This document shows, in pieces, positions 20,001 through 31,800 of a stretch of DNA of 64,000 bases. Positions within the stretch are counted from its first letter, which is position 1. The number at the start of each line of letters is the position of its first letter. The stretch spans positions 88,648,780 through 88,712,779 of the forward strand of contig JASWHV010000009.1 in NCBI GenBank assembly GCA_030760725.1, given 5' to 3'. This stretch comes from Neostapfia colusana. Taxonomy: Eukaryota; Streptophyta; Magnoliopsida; Poales; Poaceae. The notes below the pieces were generated by a model that searched no databases, was not told the DNA's origin, and saw only the letters and a list, made by a program, of their open reading frames with translations. Both the position numbers and the translations under genes were made by a program.

Positions 20001-21129
20001 CGCCACCGGTGAGCAACCACTCGAGCTGTGGCTCGGGGGTGAGCAGCACCGGTCACCTGCGCGTCCAAGGGTGCCTTGGGTCGGGCGTGACAACGCCCAG
20101 GTTGGGCTGTCCACGAGAGCCCGAGGTGCGGCGGTTTCCAATTCCGATTTTTATCTTTCGGCACAGCCGATAGCATTCGGTTTCAATCGACTTCTAGCAA
20201 TGGGGAGGATGGAGGAAGGTCTCTAGTACCTTGCTGGGACCCTGGAGTGGAAGGAGGGAGCTGCGATCGGCGTCCTCCGATCAAGTCCGAACTGCGGAAA
20301 CTTTCGGCCAGTGCTGGGTTCTTGCGGGAAACACGTCGGTACCTCGGCCGAGGAGGGGGGCAGGTGCCTTAAGAAGGCTCTGCACCGCCTCGTTCCCGCG
20401 CGTGGGCAAGCAGCTGGTGGCGCGGTGGCTGGCCTCGGTGGCGATCACCGCTGCGGCTCGGCGACCCGAGTGAAAAGTCTCAGTCGGTTTGTGTTGAAGT
20501 AGAGGCTGACATGTGGGTCCCACCCTTCCTTTTAACCTCTGAAATTTACTTCTAATCACTGTTGTAAACAGTGAACCCCATACTACCCTTGGCAATTCCA
20601 ATTATTCACCCATGAGCCATTTGAATTGATCAAAGTTCAAATGAGGTTTGGTTTGAATGAATTTCAGCACAAGTTCAGTTTGAAATTCAAATAAAGTTTG
20701 AATTTCTCCCACTTAGCTCATGTCAAGATCAACTCCAAATGGAGTGAAAATTGGTGTGTGAGCTCACAAAAATGTGCTGAGTAAGAATATGCCTTCCACT
20801 TTCAAATTCATGGCATAAAAACAGTTTGAATTTGAATATGGTTTCAAACTGCCCTCTCCCTAACTATACCCAAAATGACCTCAAAAAGGTTTTGAGTTCG
20901 GGTGAAACTTGGCATGGACATCCTTAGCAAAGTGTAGGAGTTTTCATATGTCCAGCCCATCTATATCACATGTGGGAAATACCACTTTTGCAATGTGTGA
21001 GTTTGTTCTCTAATGAGCATGTTGATAATTGTTACTTGCTCTTCATTTGTGTTCATCATTCTTGCTCAAATGAGGTGTGTGGTGTGGTGATGAACACTGC
21101 AAATGGTTGTCAAAACTGAGGCCCTTACA
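17091..21129 (-). repeat. Element B right LTR, 4039 bp
   Basis: TGACACG at the left, CCTTACA at the right. Near-identical to 7656-11693. The last roughly 800 bp (20330-21129) show essentially no differences from the left copy. It is followed by a PPT and another pol end instead of flanking DNA. Confidence 0.93.
17322..18580 (-). CDS. Putative spliced LTR-encoded acidic protein (B right LTR)
   Basis: Exon e2 18580-18500 and e3 17410-17322, with the same GC donor and AG acceptor as the left LTR and the same peptides. Because the two LTRs are nearly identical this copy adds little independent evidence, but both exons remain open. Confidence 0.48.
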
Positions 21130-21198
21130 TTCCTCCCCCCTTAAAAGAATCTCGTCCCGAGATTATAAGGTGAAAATGAGAGAGAGGACGGTGGAAAA

Positions 21199-21880
21199 TT
21201 ACCGGATATGCGACGTGAAAAAGTCGGGGTAGTTAGTGCGAAGGAATTCTTCGCTCTCCCATGTCGCTTCGTCCATGGAGTGATTACTCCATAGAACCTT
21301 GTAGAACCACAACGTACGGTTGCGTGTGGTTCGGGCCTTTTTATCAATAATCTGCACCGGTTCCTCCCGATAGGTGAGATCCGGTTGCAGTTCTTCAATG
21401 TCTTCCAGCTGAACGGTAGTTGATAGCTTGAGACACTTTCTCAGCTGGGAAATGTGAAAGACGTTGTGCACACCGGAAAGTGCTTCTGGTAATTTCAGCC
21501 GGTATGCCACTGATCCACATCTTTCGGTAATCTGGAATGGACCGATGAATCGGGGTGCCAACTTTCCTCTCACCCCAAATCTGTTTACGCCCTTCATTGG
21601 AGACACTCGTAGGTATACGTGATCTCCAACTTCGAATTGTAATGGGCGCCTTCTCCGGTCCGCATACTGCTTCTGTCGGGATTGAGCGGCTCTTAGGTTC
21701 GCTTGAATCAGTCGAACCTTTTCTTCCGCGTCGTTGACAAGGTCAATCCCGAAGGTAACCCTTTCGCCAGACTCACACCAGTTCAATAGTTTGCGGCATT
21801 TTCTTCCGTATAGCGCCTCGTAGGGCGCCATTTTGATGCTGGCTTGGTACCCATTGTTGTACGAGAACTCGGCTAACGGC
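21199..21880 (-). pseudogene. pol: Second, truncated pol 3' end of B (integrase C-terminus and chromodomain)
   Basis: 227 codons on the minus strand matching the end of B pol from the PLAEFSYNN segment of the integrase to the chromodomain stop. Differences from the first copy are few (for example RTLL to RKLL and ARGK to VRGK). It is cut at 21880, where homology to B ends and an 18-bp copy of local sequence leads into X. The upstream integrase core, RT and protease are absent. Confidence 0.9.
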
Positions 21881-21896
21881 TTGGTACCCATTGTTC
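21833..21896. other. Rearrangement junction with templated filler between B and X
   Basis: The 18-mer GGCTTGGTACCCATTGTT occurs at 21841-21858 in normal B sequence and again at 21878-21895 at the break. GGC is shared at the left edge and GTT at the right edge, where X pol (GTTCATTTAAAC) begins. The filler looks copied from 37 bp away before joining. Confidence 0.88.
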
Positions 21897-24877
21897 ATTT
21901 AAACTCTCCATTCCACCGTCCGCATTCCATGGTATTAGACACTCCAGTCCGGGAAGTTTTAGCAGTTAATAATGCTGAAGCTCTCAAGTTAGAAGACATC
22001 CCCGTAGTCCGGGAGTATCCCGACGTGTTCCCAGATGATCTTCCAGGCATGCCACCTGAGCGGGATGTCGAGTTCAAGACTGAACTTGCACCCGGGACTA
22101 CGCCCGTATCACGGAGACCATACAAAATGGCTCCAAATGAGCTGGCTGAACTGAAAGAAAAGCTCAATGATCTGTTGAGTAAGGGTTTCATTAGGCCAAG
22201 TTCCTCGCCTTGGGGATGCTCGGCGCTGTTCGTGAAGAAGAAAGATGAAACCTTAAGGCTGTGTGTGGACTACTGGCCGCTCAACGCCGTCACCATCAAG
22301 AATAAGTACCCACTGCCCCGCATCGACATTTTGTTTGATCAACTTGTGGGGGCAAGTGTGTTCTCAAAGATGGACCTTCGCTCTGGATATCACCAGATAA
22401 ATCGGGCGGAGGATATTCCGAAGACGGCCTTCTCGACGAGATATGGATTATATGAATATCTCATCATGTCATTTGGTCTCACAAACGCTTCAGCCCATTT
22501 CATGTATCTCATGAACTCGGTGTTCATGCCGGAGCTGGACAAGTTCGTGGTACTGTTCATCGCCGATATCTTGGTTTACTCCAAGACAGAAGCCGAACAT
22601 GCCGAACACTTGAGAATCGTTCTTCAACGATTGCGAGACCACAAGCTCTACGCCAAGTTCAGCAAATGCGAGTTTTGGATCAGTCAAGTGCCATTCTTGG
22701 GACATATCATCTCAGTGGAAGGCATTGCGGTTGACCCAAGCAAAATAGAGCAAGTGCTGAAATGGAAAGCTCCCACTTCAGTTCACGAAGTCAGAAGCTT
22801 CCTCGGGTTAGCGGGATACTATCGGAGATTCATTCCAAGCTTCTCCAAGCTCGCTAAACCGATGACAGAATTGCTGAAGAAGGGAACGAAATATGTTTGG
22901 AACACGGCGTGTGAAGGAGCGTTCCAGGCATTGGTGAAGCATCTCACCACAGCCCCGGTCTTAGCTCAACCGGATACAACAAAGCCCTTCGACGTGTATT
23001 GTGACGCGTCTAGTTTCGGGCTAGGCTGCGTGTTGATGCAGGGAGGACGTGTGGTCGCATATGGCTCACGCCAACTTCGGAACCATCAGCAGCATTATCC
23101 CACTCATGATCTTGAGCTTGCTGCACTGGTGTTGGCGCTGAAAATGTGGAGGCACTATCTCCTGGGGAATCTGGTGCATCTCTACACCGACCACAAGAGC
23201 TTAAAATACATTTTCACCCATAAGGAGCTGAACATGAGGAAAAGGAGGTGGTTAGAATTGATCAAAGATTTTGAAACTGAGATTCATTACCACCCCGGCA
23301 AGGCGAATGTGGTTGCTGACGCGCTGAGTCAGAAATCACATGTCCATCACCTCACCATTACCCCGGTGGAGGAGGAAGAGCCGAGTTTATACTTGGTTCC
23401 TTATGGATCGCTGTACAACCTTGCCCTCATCCCTACTATTACGGAGGACATCATTGCAGCTCAGAAGACGGATAAAGGCATGGCACATCTCCGGAGACGG
23501 ATAGACAATGGAGAGATCAAATGTTTCCGGAAAGATAATGAGGGGACGCTGTGGTTCAATGACCGAATAGTCGTACCCCGAGATATGGAACTGAGGAGGA
23601 AGATCCTCGATGAAGCTCACTTGTCCAAATACTCCATTCGTCCGGGCAGCAACAAAATGTACCAAGATTTGAAGAAGAAATTTTGGTGTACACGGATGAA
23701 GCGGGAGGTAGCGAAGTACGTATCCGAGTGCGATACGTGCCGACGAGTGAAAGCTGATCACATGAAGAAATCAGGGCTGTTGCAACCCCTGAAGATCCCG
23801 GCATGGAAATGGGAAGATGTGAGCATGGATTTCATTGTGGGATTACCCCTAACATCCAACAAGCATGATTCCATTTGGGTAATCGTTTACCGGTTAACCA
23901 AGACGGCTCACTTCATTCCGGTGAATACACGTTACAATGCCGCCAAATATGCGGAGCTATACATAGCAAAGATTCTGGGTTTGTACGGGGTACCCAAGAC
24001 CATCGTCTCAGATCGATGTGCATTATTTGTATCTCGCTTTTGGGGGCAGCTACATGCTGCATTGGGTACTAAGTTGATCAGGAGCTCCGCCTATCACCCT
24101 CAAACAGATGGGAAAACAGAGAGGGTGAACCAAGTATTAGAAGACATGTTGAGAGCATGTGCCATCCACCATGGTAGGAACTGGGATGATCACCTACCAT
24201 TGGCGGAATTCTCGTACAACAACGGTTATCAGGCGAGTATCAAGATGGCACCCTACGAAGCTCTCTACGGTCGTAAATGCCGCACCCCATTAAATTGGTG
24301 CGAGTCCGGTGAAAGGGTCACATTCGGGGTTGATGTGGTGAACGACGCCGAAGAGCGTGTTCGGGTGATTCAAGCTAACTTGAAGGCTGCTCCATCCCGA
24401 CAGAAGAGCTACGCCAATAAGAGGCGTAGACCGTTGCACTTTGATGTTGGGGAACACGTGTACCTCCACGTGTCTCCGATGAAAGGCGTGCACCGGTTCG
24501 GTGTCAAGGGGAAGCTCGCTCCGCGTTTCATTGGACCCTATGCTATCACCGAGAAGTGCGGACCAGCGGCGTATCGATTGGAGTTACCGGCATCTCTTGC
24601 TGGTGTCCATGATGTTTTTCATGTTTCGTAACTGCGAAAATGTTTAAAGCATACAGCTGCTGTTCCTACTGAAGACATCGGCGAGGTGAAACCAGATTTA
24701 ACATATGAGGAATATCCGGTGGAAATTCTTGATGAGAAAGCCCGAACCACGCGTAGCAGAACATTGTGGTTCTACAAGATCCTCTGGAGCAACCACACCA
24801 CTGAGGAAGCGACGTGGGAGAGCGAGGAGTTCCTTCTCTCAAATTACCCGGAGTTCATGGCTTCTCAACACGGGTAA
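21893..24877 (+). pseudogene. pol: pol of unit X: protease-RT linker to chromodomain, inactivated
   Basis: Begins after the protease, at HLNSPFHR, and runs through RT, RNase H, integrase and chromodomain. The frame is open to 24631, where TAA replaces the Gln codon of HDVFHVSQ; the last 82 codons, including the chromodomain, follow in frame after the stop. Catalytic damage: FIDD reads FIAD at 22562-22564 (GAT to GCC, two base changes) and the second zinc histidine of the integrase is Arg at 23639-23641. Also the conserved DYRPL is DYWPL and SDRG is SDRC. Its first codons on the + strand (21833-21892) are antisense B sequence and not part of the gene. It is nearly identical to A pol, so these changes are recent. 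Confidence 0.92.
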
Positions 24878-24930
24878 GTCCCTACTACATCGCTATCTCT
24901 TCTTTTGAAATCTCGGGACGAGATTCTTTT

Positions 24931-24943
24931 AAGGGGGGAGGGA
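24931..24943 (+). promoter_or_regulatory. Polypurine tract of X
   Basis: AAGGGGGGAGGGA directly before TGTAAAAGCC of LTR-C, with the inverted repeat AATCTCG-GGA-CGAGATT at 24909-24925 upstream. Confidence 0.92.
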
Positions 24944-27900
24944 TGTAAAAGCCCAAGAAAAGGGTCTTGCAAAAACTTTTCTTCACCCCACAACACCACA
25001 GTTCTTGTTATGGATAGATGGTGAAAAAGTGGGAAGAGCAAGTAACCTCCATCAAAAGAGTGGTTAGAGGGGAAGCCTACACTTTCCCAAAGTGGGGATT
25101 CTACACATGACACATGAGGGGTGATTCAAAACTGTTGCATTCAAATTCATGGTTGTAGCATCGAAAACAGGGATCAAAGTGCATAATTGTATTCCTCAGG
25201 TCCAAATTAGTGGAGAGGCAGAGTTTCAATAATTTTTGTGAAGGTTTGCTACCCATTTTTCCAAAAAGGATTCAAATATGCAAAGAATTCAAATATACAT
25301 TTGAATTTGAGGGAAATTTGCCAAACCCTACAAATGGAGCTCAGTTTGAGACACCCAACATTTGAATTCATCATTTGTCAAGTTTTGGAGATCTTTTGAG
25401 AGGTGGGAGAGCACTGACCAGTGGGGCTCACATGTCATTGGGTGGAATAGACTTAGCCCCAAGTCTTCTCTCTGTTTCTCAGTCAACCGAGCGCAGCCAG
25501 CTGCCGCGCGCGCGCCACCAGCCGAGTGGCCACCTCCTGGTTCCCGTCGCTCGCGCTGGCAGCCGGGAAACAGCGCGCCCTCTCCTCTACGTGACCCCCT
25601 CGCCAAGCCACCGAGACGTACGCGCGCCTCTTTGCAAAACAGCGAGCCCCGGCTCTGTTCGGTCACCGGCGCCGCTCCCCCGATTCTCCCCTGCACGCCG
25701 ACGTCTGCTCGGCTTTGCCCGAGCTCCCAACACAAAAAGGGAGCGCCTGTGTGTGCTCTAACTATCCCCCTCACCACCTTGCGGCGTTAGCACTTCATTT
25801 GGCCACCAATCGACGATCGCAGCTGAGGACCGAGGTGCAACCGGCGGAGCCGCAACTGACTCACCGTGGGCAGCGCTCCACAGCCATTTTCACCGATCCT
25901 CTCCTACACGAAAAAGGTGCGCCATGCTCTCTAAATCGTGTAGATGCAAGCCGTATAGCGGTTGATCCACCGGATGAAGAGTATTTCCAGTTCTTCCGGA
26001 ACGTAGTGTGTTCGGGTAGGGCGTGGTCTACCCCAAAATTCCTGCTACTCGTTTAGCTATTGGCCGCGCAGGCTTGTCAGCACCTTCCTCACTTCCTAGC
26101 GGCCCTCCTCGACCAATATTCAAGGAATATGACCCAGAAATGGCCGGGTTCTGGTTGTTTTTGGGGCCGCCATAGAATAATAGCTCGGGTCACCGCGGAG
26201 CCCTAGGTTGCCGACCGTTTCATGGGATTTGGCGGCCATTTCCATCAACTCCGAACTCCCACGGTGCTCCCCGACCCTTTGCCGATCGTTTTTATGCATT
26301 GTAACGCATTCCCGACCACGCCGGAACCCTAACCGCCGCTGTCACCGTCGGGAGCCCTGGTCCGGTGAGCTACGGCCGCCGGCGAACCCCGAGATGAGTT
26401 CAGCGTCGTGAGTTAGGGCGGGGCGGCGAGTTTGGGGTCGGGAGACGGCCGGGAAAGCAGTTCCGGTGACGCTCGCTGGAGTGCGCCGCCGCGGACCCCT
26501 GATTGGCGCGAGGAAGGAGAAGACTGCCCGGTGGGACCCACTGGCAGACATTTAAACAATTTGAAATGTCCAGTTTGTAGATCAAACTTTGGAGGACCAC
26601 AACTTGGGGTAGGAGAGTCCAAAAATCATGAAACAAATTTTGTTGGATTCCTCTAACAGATTACAATCCAAATATGAAAACCAATTTGTATGAAACCCAT
26701 TAATTAATTCTGGAAAATTCTTTAAAGCTTTTCAGCAAAAGAATTTTAGAGGGAGTTTGGTTCATCCAAAAATCCCCAAATTTTGCCAGAATGTTCCTTA
26801 GGATGTTGGTGAACCCTTGTAAAAGTTTCAGACCATTTGGAGTTGATTTGGTCAGAGAAATTCAAATGTAAAAGTGCTGTGTTCATTTGAATACAGAAAC
26901 ATTTTCAGAGAATTTCTAAAACTTGGAAATTCAGTTCTGGGCAAATCTTAGCTCCTAAAATGCTAGGAAAATTCATGCAATCTCTATGAGATGTAATTGA
27001 AATTGTAGTTCACTAAGTTGGGCATGAACAGGGGTATTACCTCAGAATTAATTCTTCTTTGCTTATTTGCTAAGAGAATTATTCTGAGCAAACCACTCCA
27101 TGAAAAGTGCTAGTGTTTGGTCCAGAGAGTTTTCTTGTGACAAGGAACTGACACAAAATTTCTCAGCTCCATTGGAGCTCTGGATCACCCCTGTCCTGTT
27201 TAACCACTTGAGGGATTAATATGGAAAAGGGGGGAAACCACTTAGCACTTAACCATGTACTTAGGTCCAAACCCAAACCACTAAACCCTAGTTCCATTTT
27301 AAATTCTTAAACAGAGTTCCAGTTGTTAGAAACTGGTGATAAGAACTAATAGCAGTAGTATTACAATAAACTTGTATGCATATTCATTAACATGTAGTAT
27401 TTCAATAACGTGTAGTCGCTGAAGGCGAGGAAGCTCTGGAGGTTCTCGACTTCCTGCTTCCTGAGGAAGAACTGACTCCTGACCAGCAGCAACAAGGCAA
27501 GCCCCGGTTTGAATTAACCCTTTTATAAGTTTTACTTTGTTTACATGAGTCATGTGAAGTATGATTCTGCATTAGGTGTAGGATGAATGGAACCCCACTT
27601 GCATAACCAAAGGTTCCTAAAAGAGTGAGGGTAGTGTCTAAGACCTCGGGTAGAAAGGCTATGCTTAAAGATTCATAGGGCTTCGGTACAAGTCAAGTAG
27701 TTGGAATCTACTCGTGAGATAGGCTTGGGACACACGGGTTCGGTTGAGTGATGTGAGATCACTTTAGTAATGAAAATGAGACTAGGCAGGGGCTAGGGCG
27801 CAGCAAGAGGAAGTCTTGTGTGCGCAGCCCTGCCAGTGTCGATTGAGGACCGATCCGTGTGCGGCCCTGCTGAACAAGTATTGAACGTACCGAAGGCATA

Positions 27901-28875
27901 TCGGATATATGGGCCCCGATAAACTGATGTAGCCTAAACCTCCGGGCGTCGAAGCATAGCACACCGATTTATAGGTGTAGGTTGAGGGCAGCAAGGTGGA
28001 AATCTGCCAACGGGCATAGAGAGATGCTACGTGTGGGGAACCTCCTGCTCGTTTCGGTGCGACCGGTTCAACGTTTGGGCTGTGGGGTGAAAGGTTGTCC
28101 CGTACAACATCGAGTGAGCGTGCTGTGCAGGTCACGGGTGGGCGTACGTGACGTGCTCTTTGGGTTTCCCTGCAGGTGTATATCGAGTCGATTCGCCGTC
28201 CCTCACGGTGACGAGTTCCGCTTGTTCACTGCATCGTAACGTAGACTAATGAATGAAATGTTTTGATTCAATATTGCTGTTATGATATAATTGTATTGCT
28301 ACATGTGTGCCACCAAAGATTGCTCACTAAATTTCAGATTCATGAACCGTTAACTTGTTGCTAAAAGATGAACTAAGGATGAACTTGTATGCGTGTCCAT
28401 TTGCTGCAACATTGCTATCCTATGTCATGGTACACCTCATGTAGAGTTTCATGCTTAGGTGAGTCGGTTAAGCCTTGTTGAGCCTTCGTGCTCACAGTTG
28501 CTACTTAAGTATTTTTCAGGTGAGGAGCCACCAACGGACTCGGAGTACGAGTCTACCGGCGAGGGTTACCCTCCGTCGGGGACCACGGCTGAGTGGGAGC
28601 CGTACACGCCGCGCTGAGCTGAGACGTGCAGCTATTGTGGGTTGCCCTAGGGCTGGGCAACCGACTTTTGCTAGATAGGCGGGCGTGAGTTGTACAAAAG
28701 AAACTTCCGCTGTGTAATAAAAGACCCTAGTTTGTAACTGAGAAGTGTACTACTTTGTACAATTCAGTTGTTTTCCCATGTAATATATTGCGTTCTTATG
28801 ACGTGTGCTGTCGGGTGTCGCATCGTGCGGCACCACCCTCTGCGATCCTGGATGGGCGGATTCCGGTTCGCCACA
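24944..28875 (+). repeat. LTR-C, 3' LTR of unit X, 3932 bp
   Basis: TGTAAAAGCC to CGCCACA. It carries 25468-26061 (594 bp, GC-rich), absent from LTR-A. Other family members have a comparable GC-rich block at this position, so LTR-A probably lost it. Right of it the sequence is the middle of the gag gene of H, not a PBS. Poly(A) signal at 28716-28721; exons at 27416-27496 and 28520-28617. Confidence 0.92.
27416..28617 (+). CDS. Putative spliced LTR-encoded acidic protein (LTR-C)
   Basis: Exon e2 27416-27496, GC-AG intron 27497-28519, exon e3 28520-28617 ending TGA. Both exons are identical to LTR-A at the peptide level, while the intron between them differs at a number of sites. AATAAA follows 98 bp after the stop. 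Confidence 0.5.
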
Positions 28876-31800
28876 TTCCGCGGTCGACAATATAGTGCGC
28901 CGGGCTTTCGACCGACGTATCCATCACAGCAACAGCAGCATCAAAGGATGGTCCCGCGTGCGCCTCAGTTTCAACAGCGTGCACCGGGATTCCGTCCTCA
29001 AGTCGGCGGGACCCCGACACCTTACACGTGTTTCACGTGTGGCCGTGTCGGGCACATTTCAAGGGACTGCCCCGAGCCGCGACAGGGCAGGGGTGCAGCA
29101 CCATATCAGGGTGCTAATCAGCCCAAGAAACCAGCACCAAAACCTGGCAATGTCCACCACTTAGCTATCGAAGACGTGCCGGAAGGCGAACCCGTCCTCG
29201 CGGGTACGTTCTCTTACCTAGATCATCCCGTAGTCGTACTTTTTGACTCCGGTGCCACCCATAATTTCATAAGTTAGTCTTATGTTATTAAGTATCAACT
29301 GCCTATCATTCCCACAAATAATTCTAAGTTGATATGTTCTCCGGGTGGGAAAATAACAGCTGATAGAATGGTCAATAGAGCACCATTACAGTTGGCTGGG
29401 AATCTATATCCGACTTCTCTGATCATGTTAGAGAGTCAAAAACTTAATGTCATTTTAGGAATGTCATGGCTACATCACCATGGTGCTGTTCTTGACATCA
29501 TTCCACGTGTGGTTCGTTTAAACTCTCCACTTCATGAACCACATGTTCTTATTCTTGACCATTCGGTTCAAGAAACCCCAGCCACATATAACATGGAAGC
29601 CACAAAAATTGAGGATATTCGTGTGGCCCGTGAATACCCGGATGTCTTTCCGGATGATCTTACAGGCATGCCACCCGAAAGAAATGTCGAGTTCAAGATT
29701 GAACTTGTACCTGGAACAACGCCGATATCACGGAGACCATACAAGATGGCTCCGAACGAGCTGGCTGAACTGAAGGTACAGCTCAACGATCTAATGAAGA
29801 AGGGTTTCATTCGACCGAGTTCCTCGCCATGGGGAAGCTCGGCGCTGTTTGTGAAGAAAAAGTATGAAACCTTGAGGTTGTGTGTGGACTACCGACCTCT
29901 CAATGCCGTCACCATCAAGAATAAATATCCACTGCCCCACATCGATATATTATTTGATCAACTTGTGGGTGCAAGTGTATTATCGAAGATGGATCTTCGC
30001 TCAGGGTATCATCAAAACAAGATTCGAGCGGAGGATATTCCGAAGACGGCCTTCTCGACGAGATATGGGTTGTATGAATACCTCGTCATGTCCTTTGGTC
30101 TCACCAACGCCCCGGCACACTTCATGTATCTCATGAACTCGGTGTTCATGCCGGAGTTGGACAAGTTTGTGGTGGTGTTCATAGACGACATCTTGGTTTA
30201 CTCTAAGTCTGAAGAAGAACACGCCAAGCACTTGCATATCGTGCTTCAACGATTGCGAGACCATCAGCTTTATGCCAAGTTTAGCAAGTGCGAGTTTTGG
30301 ATCAGCCAAGTGCCATTCCTTGGTCACATTATTTCTGCAGAAGGCATTGCAGTTGATCCAAGCAAAATCGAACAAGTGCTGAAATGGATGTCCCCAACAT
30401 TAGTCCATGAAGTCAGAAGTTTTCTCGGGTTAGCAGGATATTACCGGAGATTCATACCGAACTTCTCCAAGCTTGCTAAGCCGATGACTGAACTGTTGAA
30501 GAAGGGGATCAAATATGTTTGGAGCTCAGCTTGTGAAGAAGCTTTCCAGGCATTATTGAAGCATCTTACAACGGCCCCGGTGTTAGCTCAACCGGATACA
30601 ACTAAGCCCTTTGACGTATATTGGGATGCGTCTGGCATCGGGCTTGGCTGTGTATTGATGCAAGGAGGCAGAGTAGTCGCCTATGGCTCACGTCAACTCC
30701 GTAACCACGAGCAGCACTATCCGACTCATGATCTTGAGCTCACTGCTGTGGTGTTGGCTTTAAAAATGTGGAGGCACTATTTGCTTGGGAACTTAGTGCA
30801 CCTCTACACCGACCTCAAGAGTCTAAAGTATATATTCACTCAAAAGGAGTTGAATATGCGGCAACGGAGATGGCTAGAACTGATCAAAGACTATGAGATT
30901 GAGATTCACTACCATCCCGGGAAGGCAAACGTGGTTGCCGACGCCTTAAGCCGCAAATCTCATGTCAACAATCTGTCCATCACCCCACCTGAAGAGGAGG
31001 AGCCAAGTCTGTACTTGGTTCCATATGGGGCGTTATATAATCTTGCTCTCATCCCAACCATAAGAGAGGAGATTATGGAAGCTCATAAGAAGGACATGGG
31101 AATGTCGCACATTCGGAGAAGGATGGAGAATGGCGAAATGAAGTGCTTCCGAAGAGATGAACACGACACTCTATGGTTTAAAGACCGTATAGTGGTACCC
31201 CGTGACATGAAGCTTCAGAAGAAAATCTTGGACGAAGCTCATTTGTCCAAGTATTCTATTCATCCGGGCAGCAACAAGATGTACCAGGATCTGAAAACCA
31301 GGTTTTGGTTGACACGGATGAAAAGAGAAATCGCAAAGTACGTATCTGAATGTGATACGTGTCGGCATGTGAAAGCCGACCATATGTGTAAATCTGGACA
31401 GCTGCAACCATTGAACATTCCGGCGTGGAAGTGGGAGGATATAAGCATGGACTTCATAGTCGGATTACCTCTCACGTCTCACAAGCATGACTCGATTTGG
31501 GTGATAGTCGATCGACTAACCATGTCGGCTCATTTTATCCCCGTACATACAAAGTACGTGGCCAAGCAATATGCGGAGCTGTACATTGCAAAGATCTTGT
31601 GTTTGCACGGTGTTCCCCGCTCCATCATTTCAGATCGCGGTGTGCTGTTCGTCTCTCGGTTTTGGGAACAGCTGCACGCATCATTGGGGACCAAACTGAT
31701 CCGAAGCTCCGCGTATCACCCGCAGACAGATGGTCAAACTGAACGGTTGAACCAAGTGCTTGAAGACATGCTACGCGCTTGTGCCATCCACCACGGCAAG

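Larger units (their letters stand above)
7656..21880 (-). mobile_element. Element B: tandem LTR-internal-LTR-internal (truncated), family 2
   Basis: Read on the minus strand from the right: truncated pol end (21880-21199), LTR (21129-17091), PBS, leader, ORF0 fragment, pol, PPT, LTR (11693-7656). Two full LTRs bound a 5397-bp internal region, and a second internal 3' end follows the right LTR instead of host DNA. The LTRs show about 27 hand-counted differences in about 4038 bp (near 0.7%), and the two pol 3' ends differ at about 3 sites in 750 bp, so the array is recent. Unequal recombination between LTRs, followed by deletion of the distal part, explains the order. Confidence 0.88.

Noticed and set aside
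21833..24631. A single 932-codon ORF starting at 21833
   Set aside because: The first 20 codons are antisense sequence of B read through the rearrangement; the real gene fragment begins at 21893.
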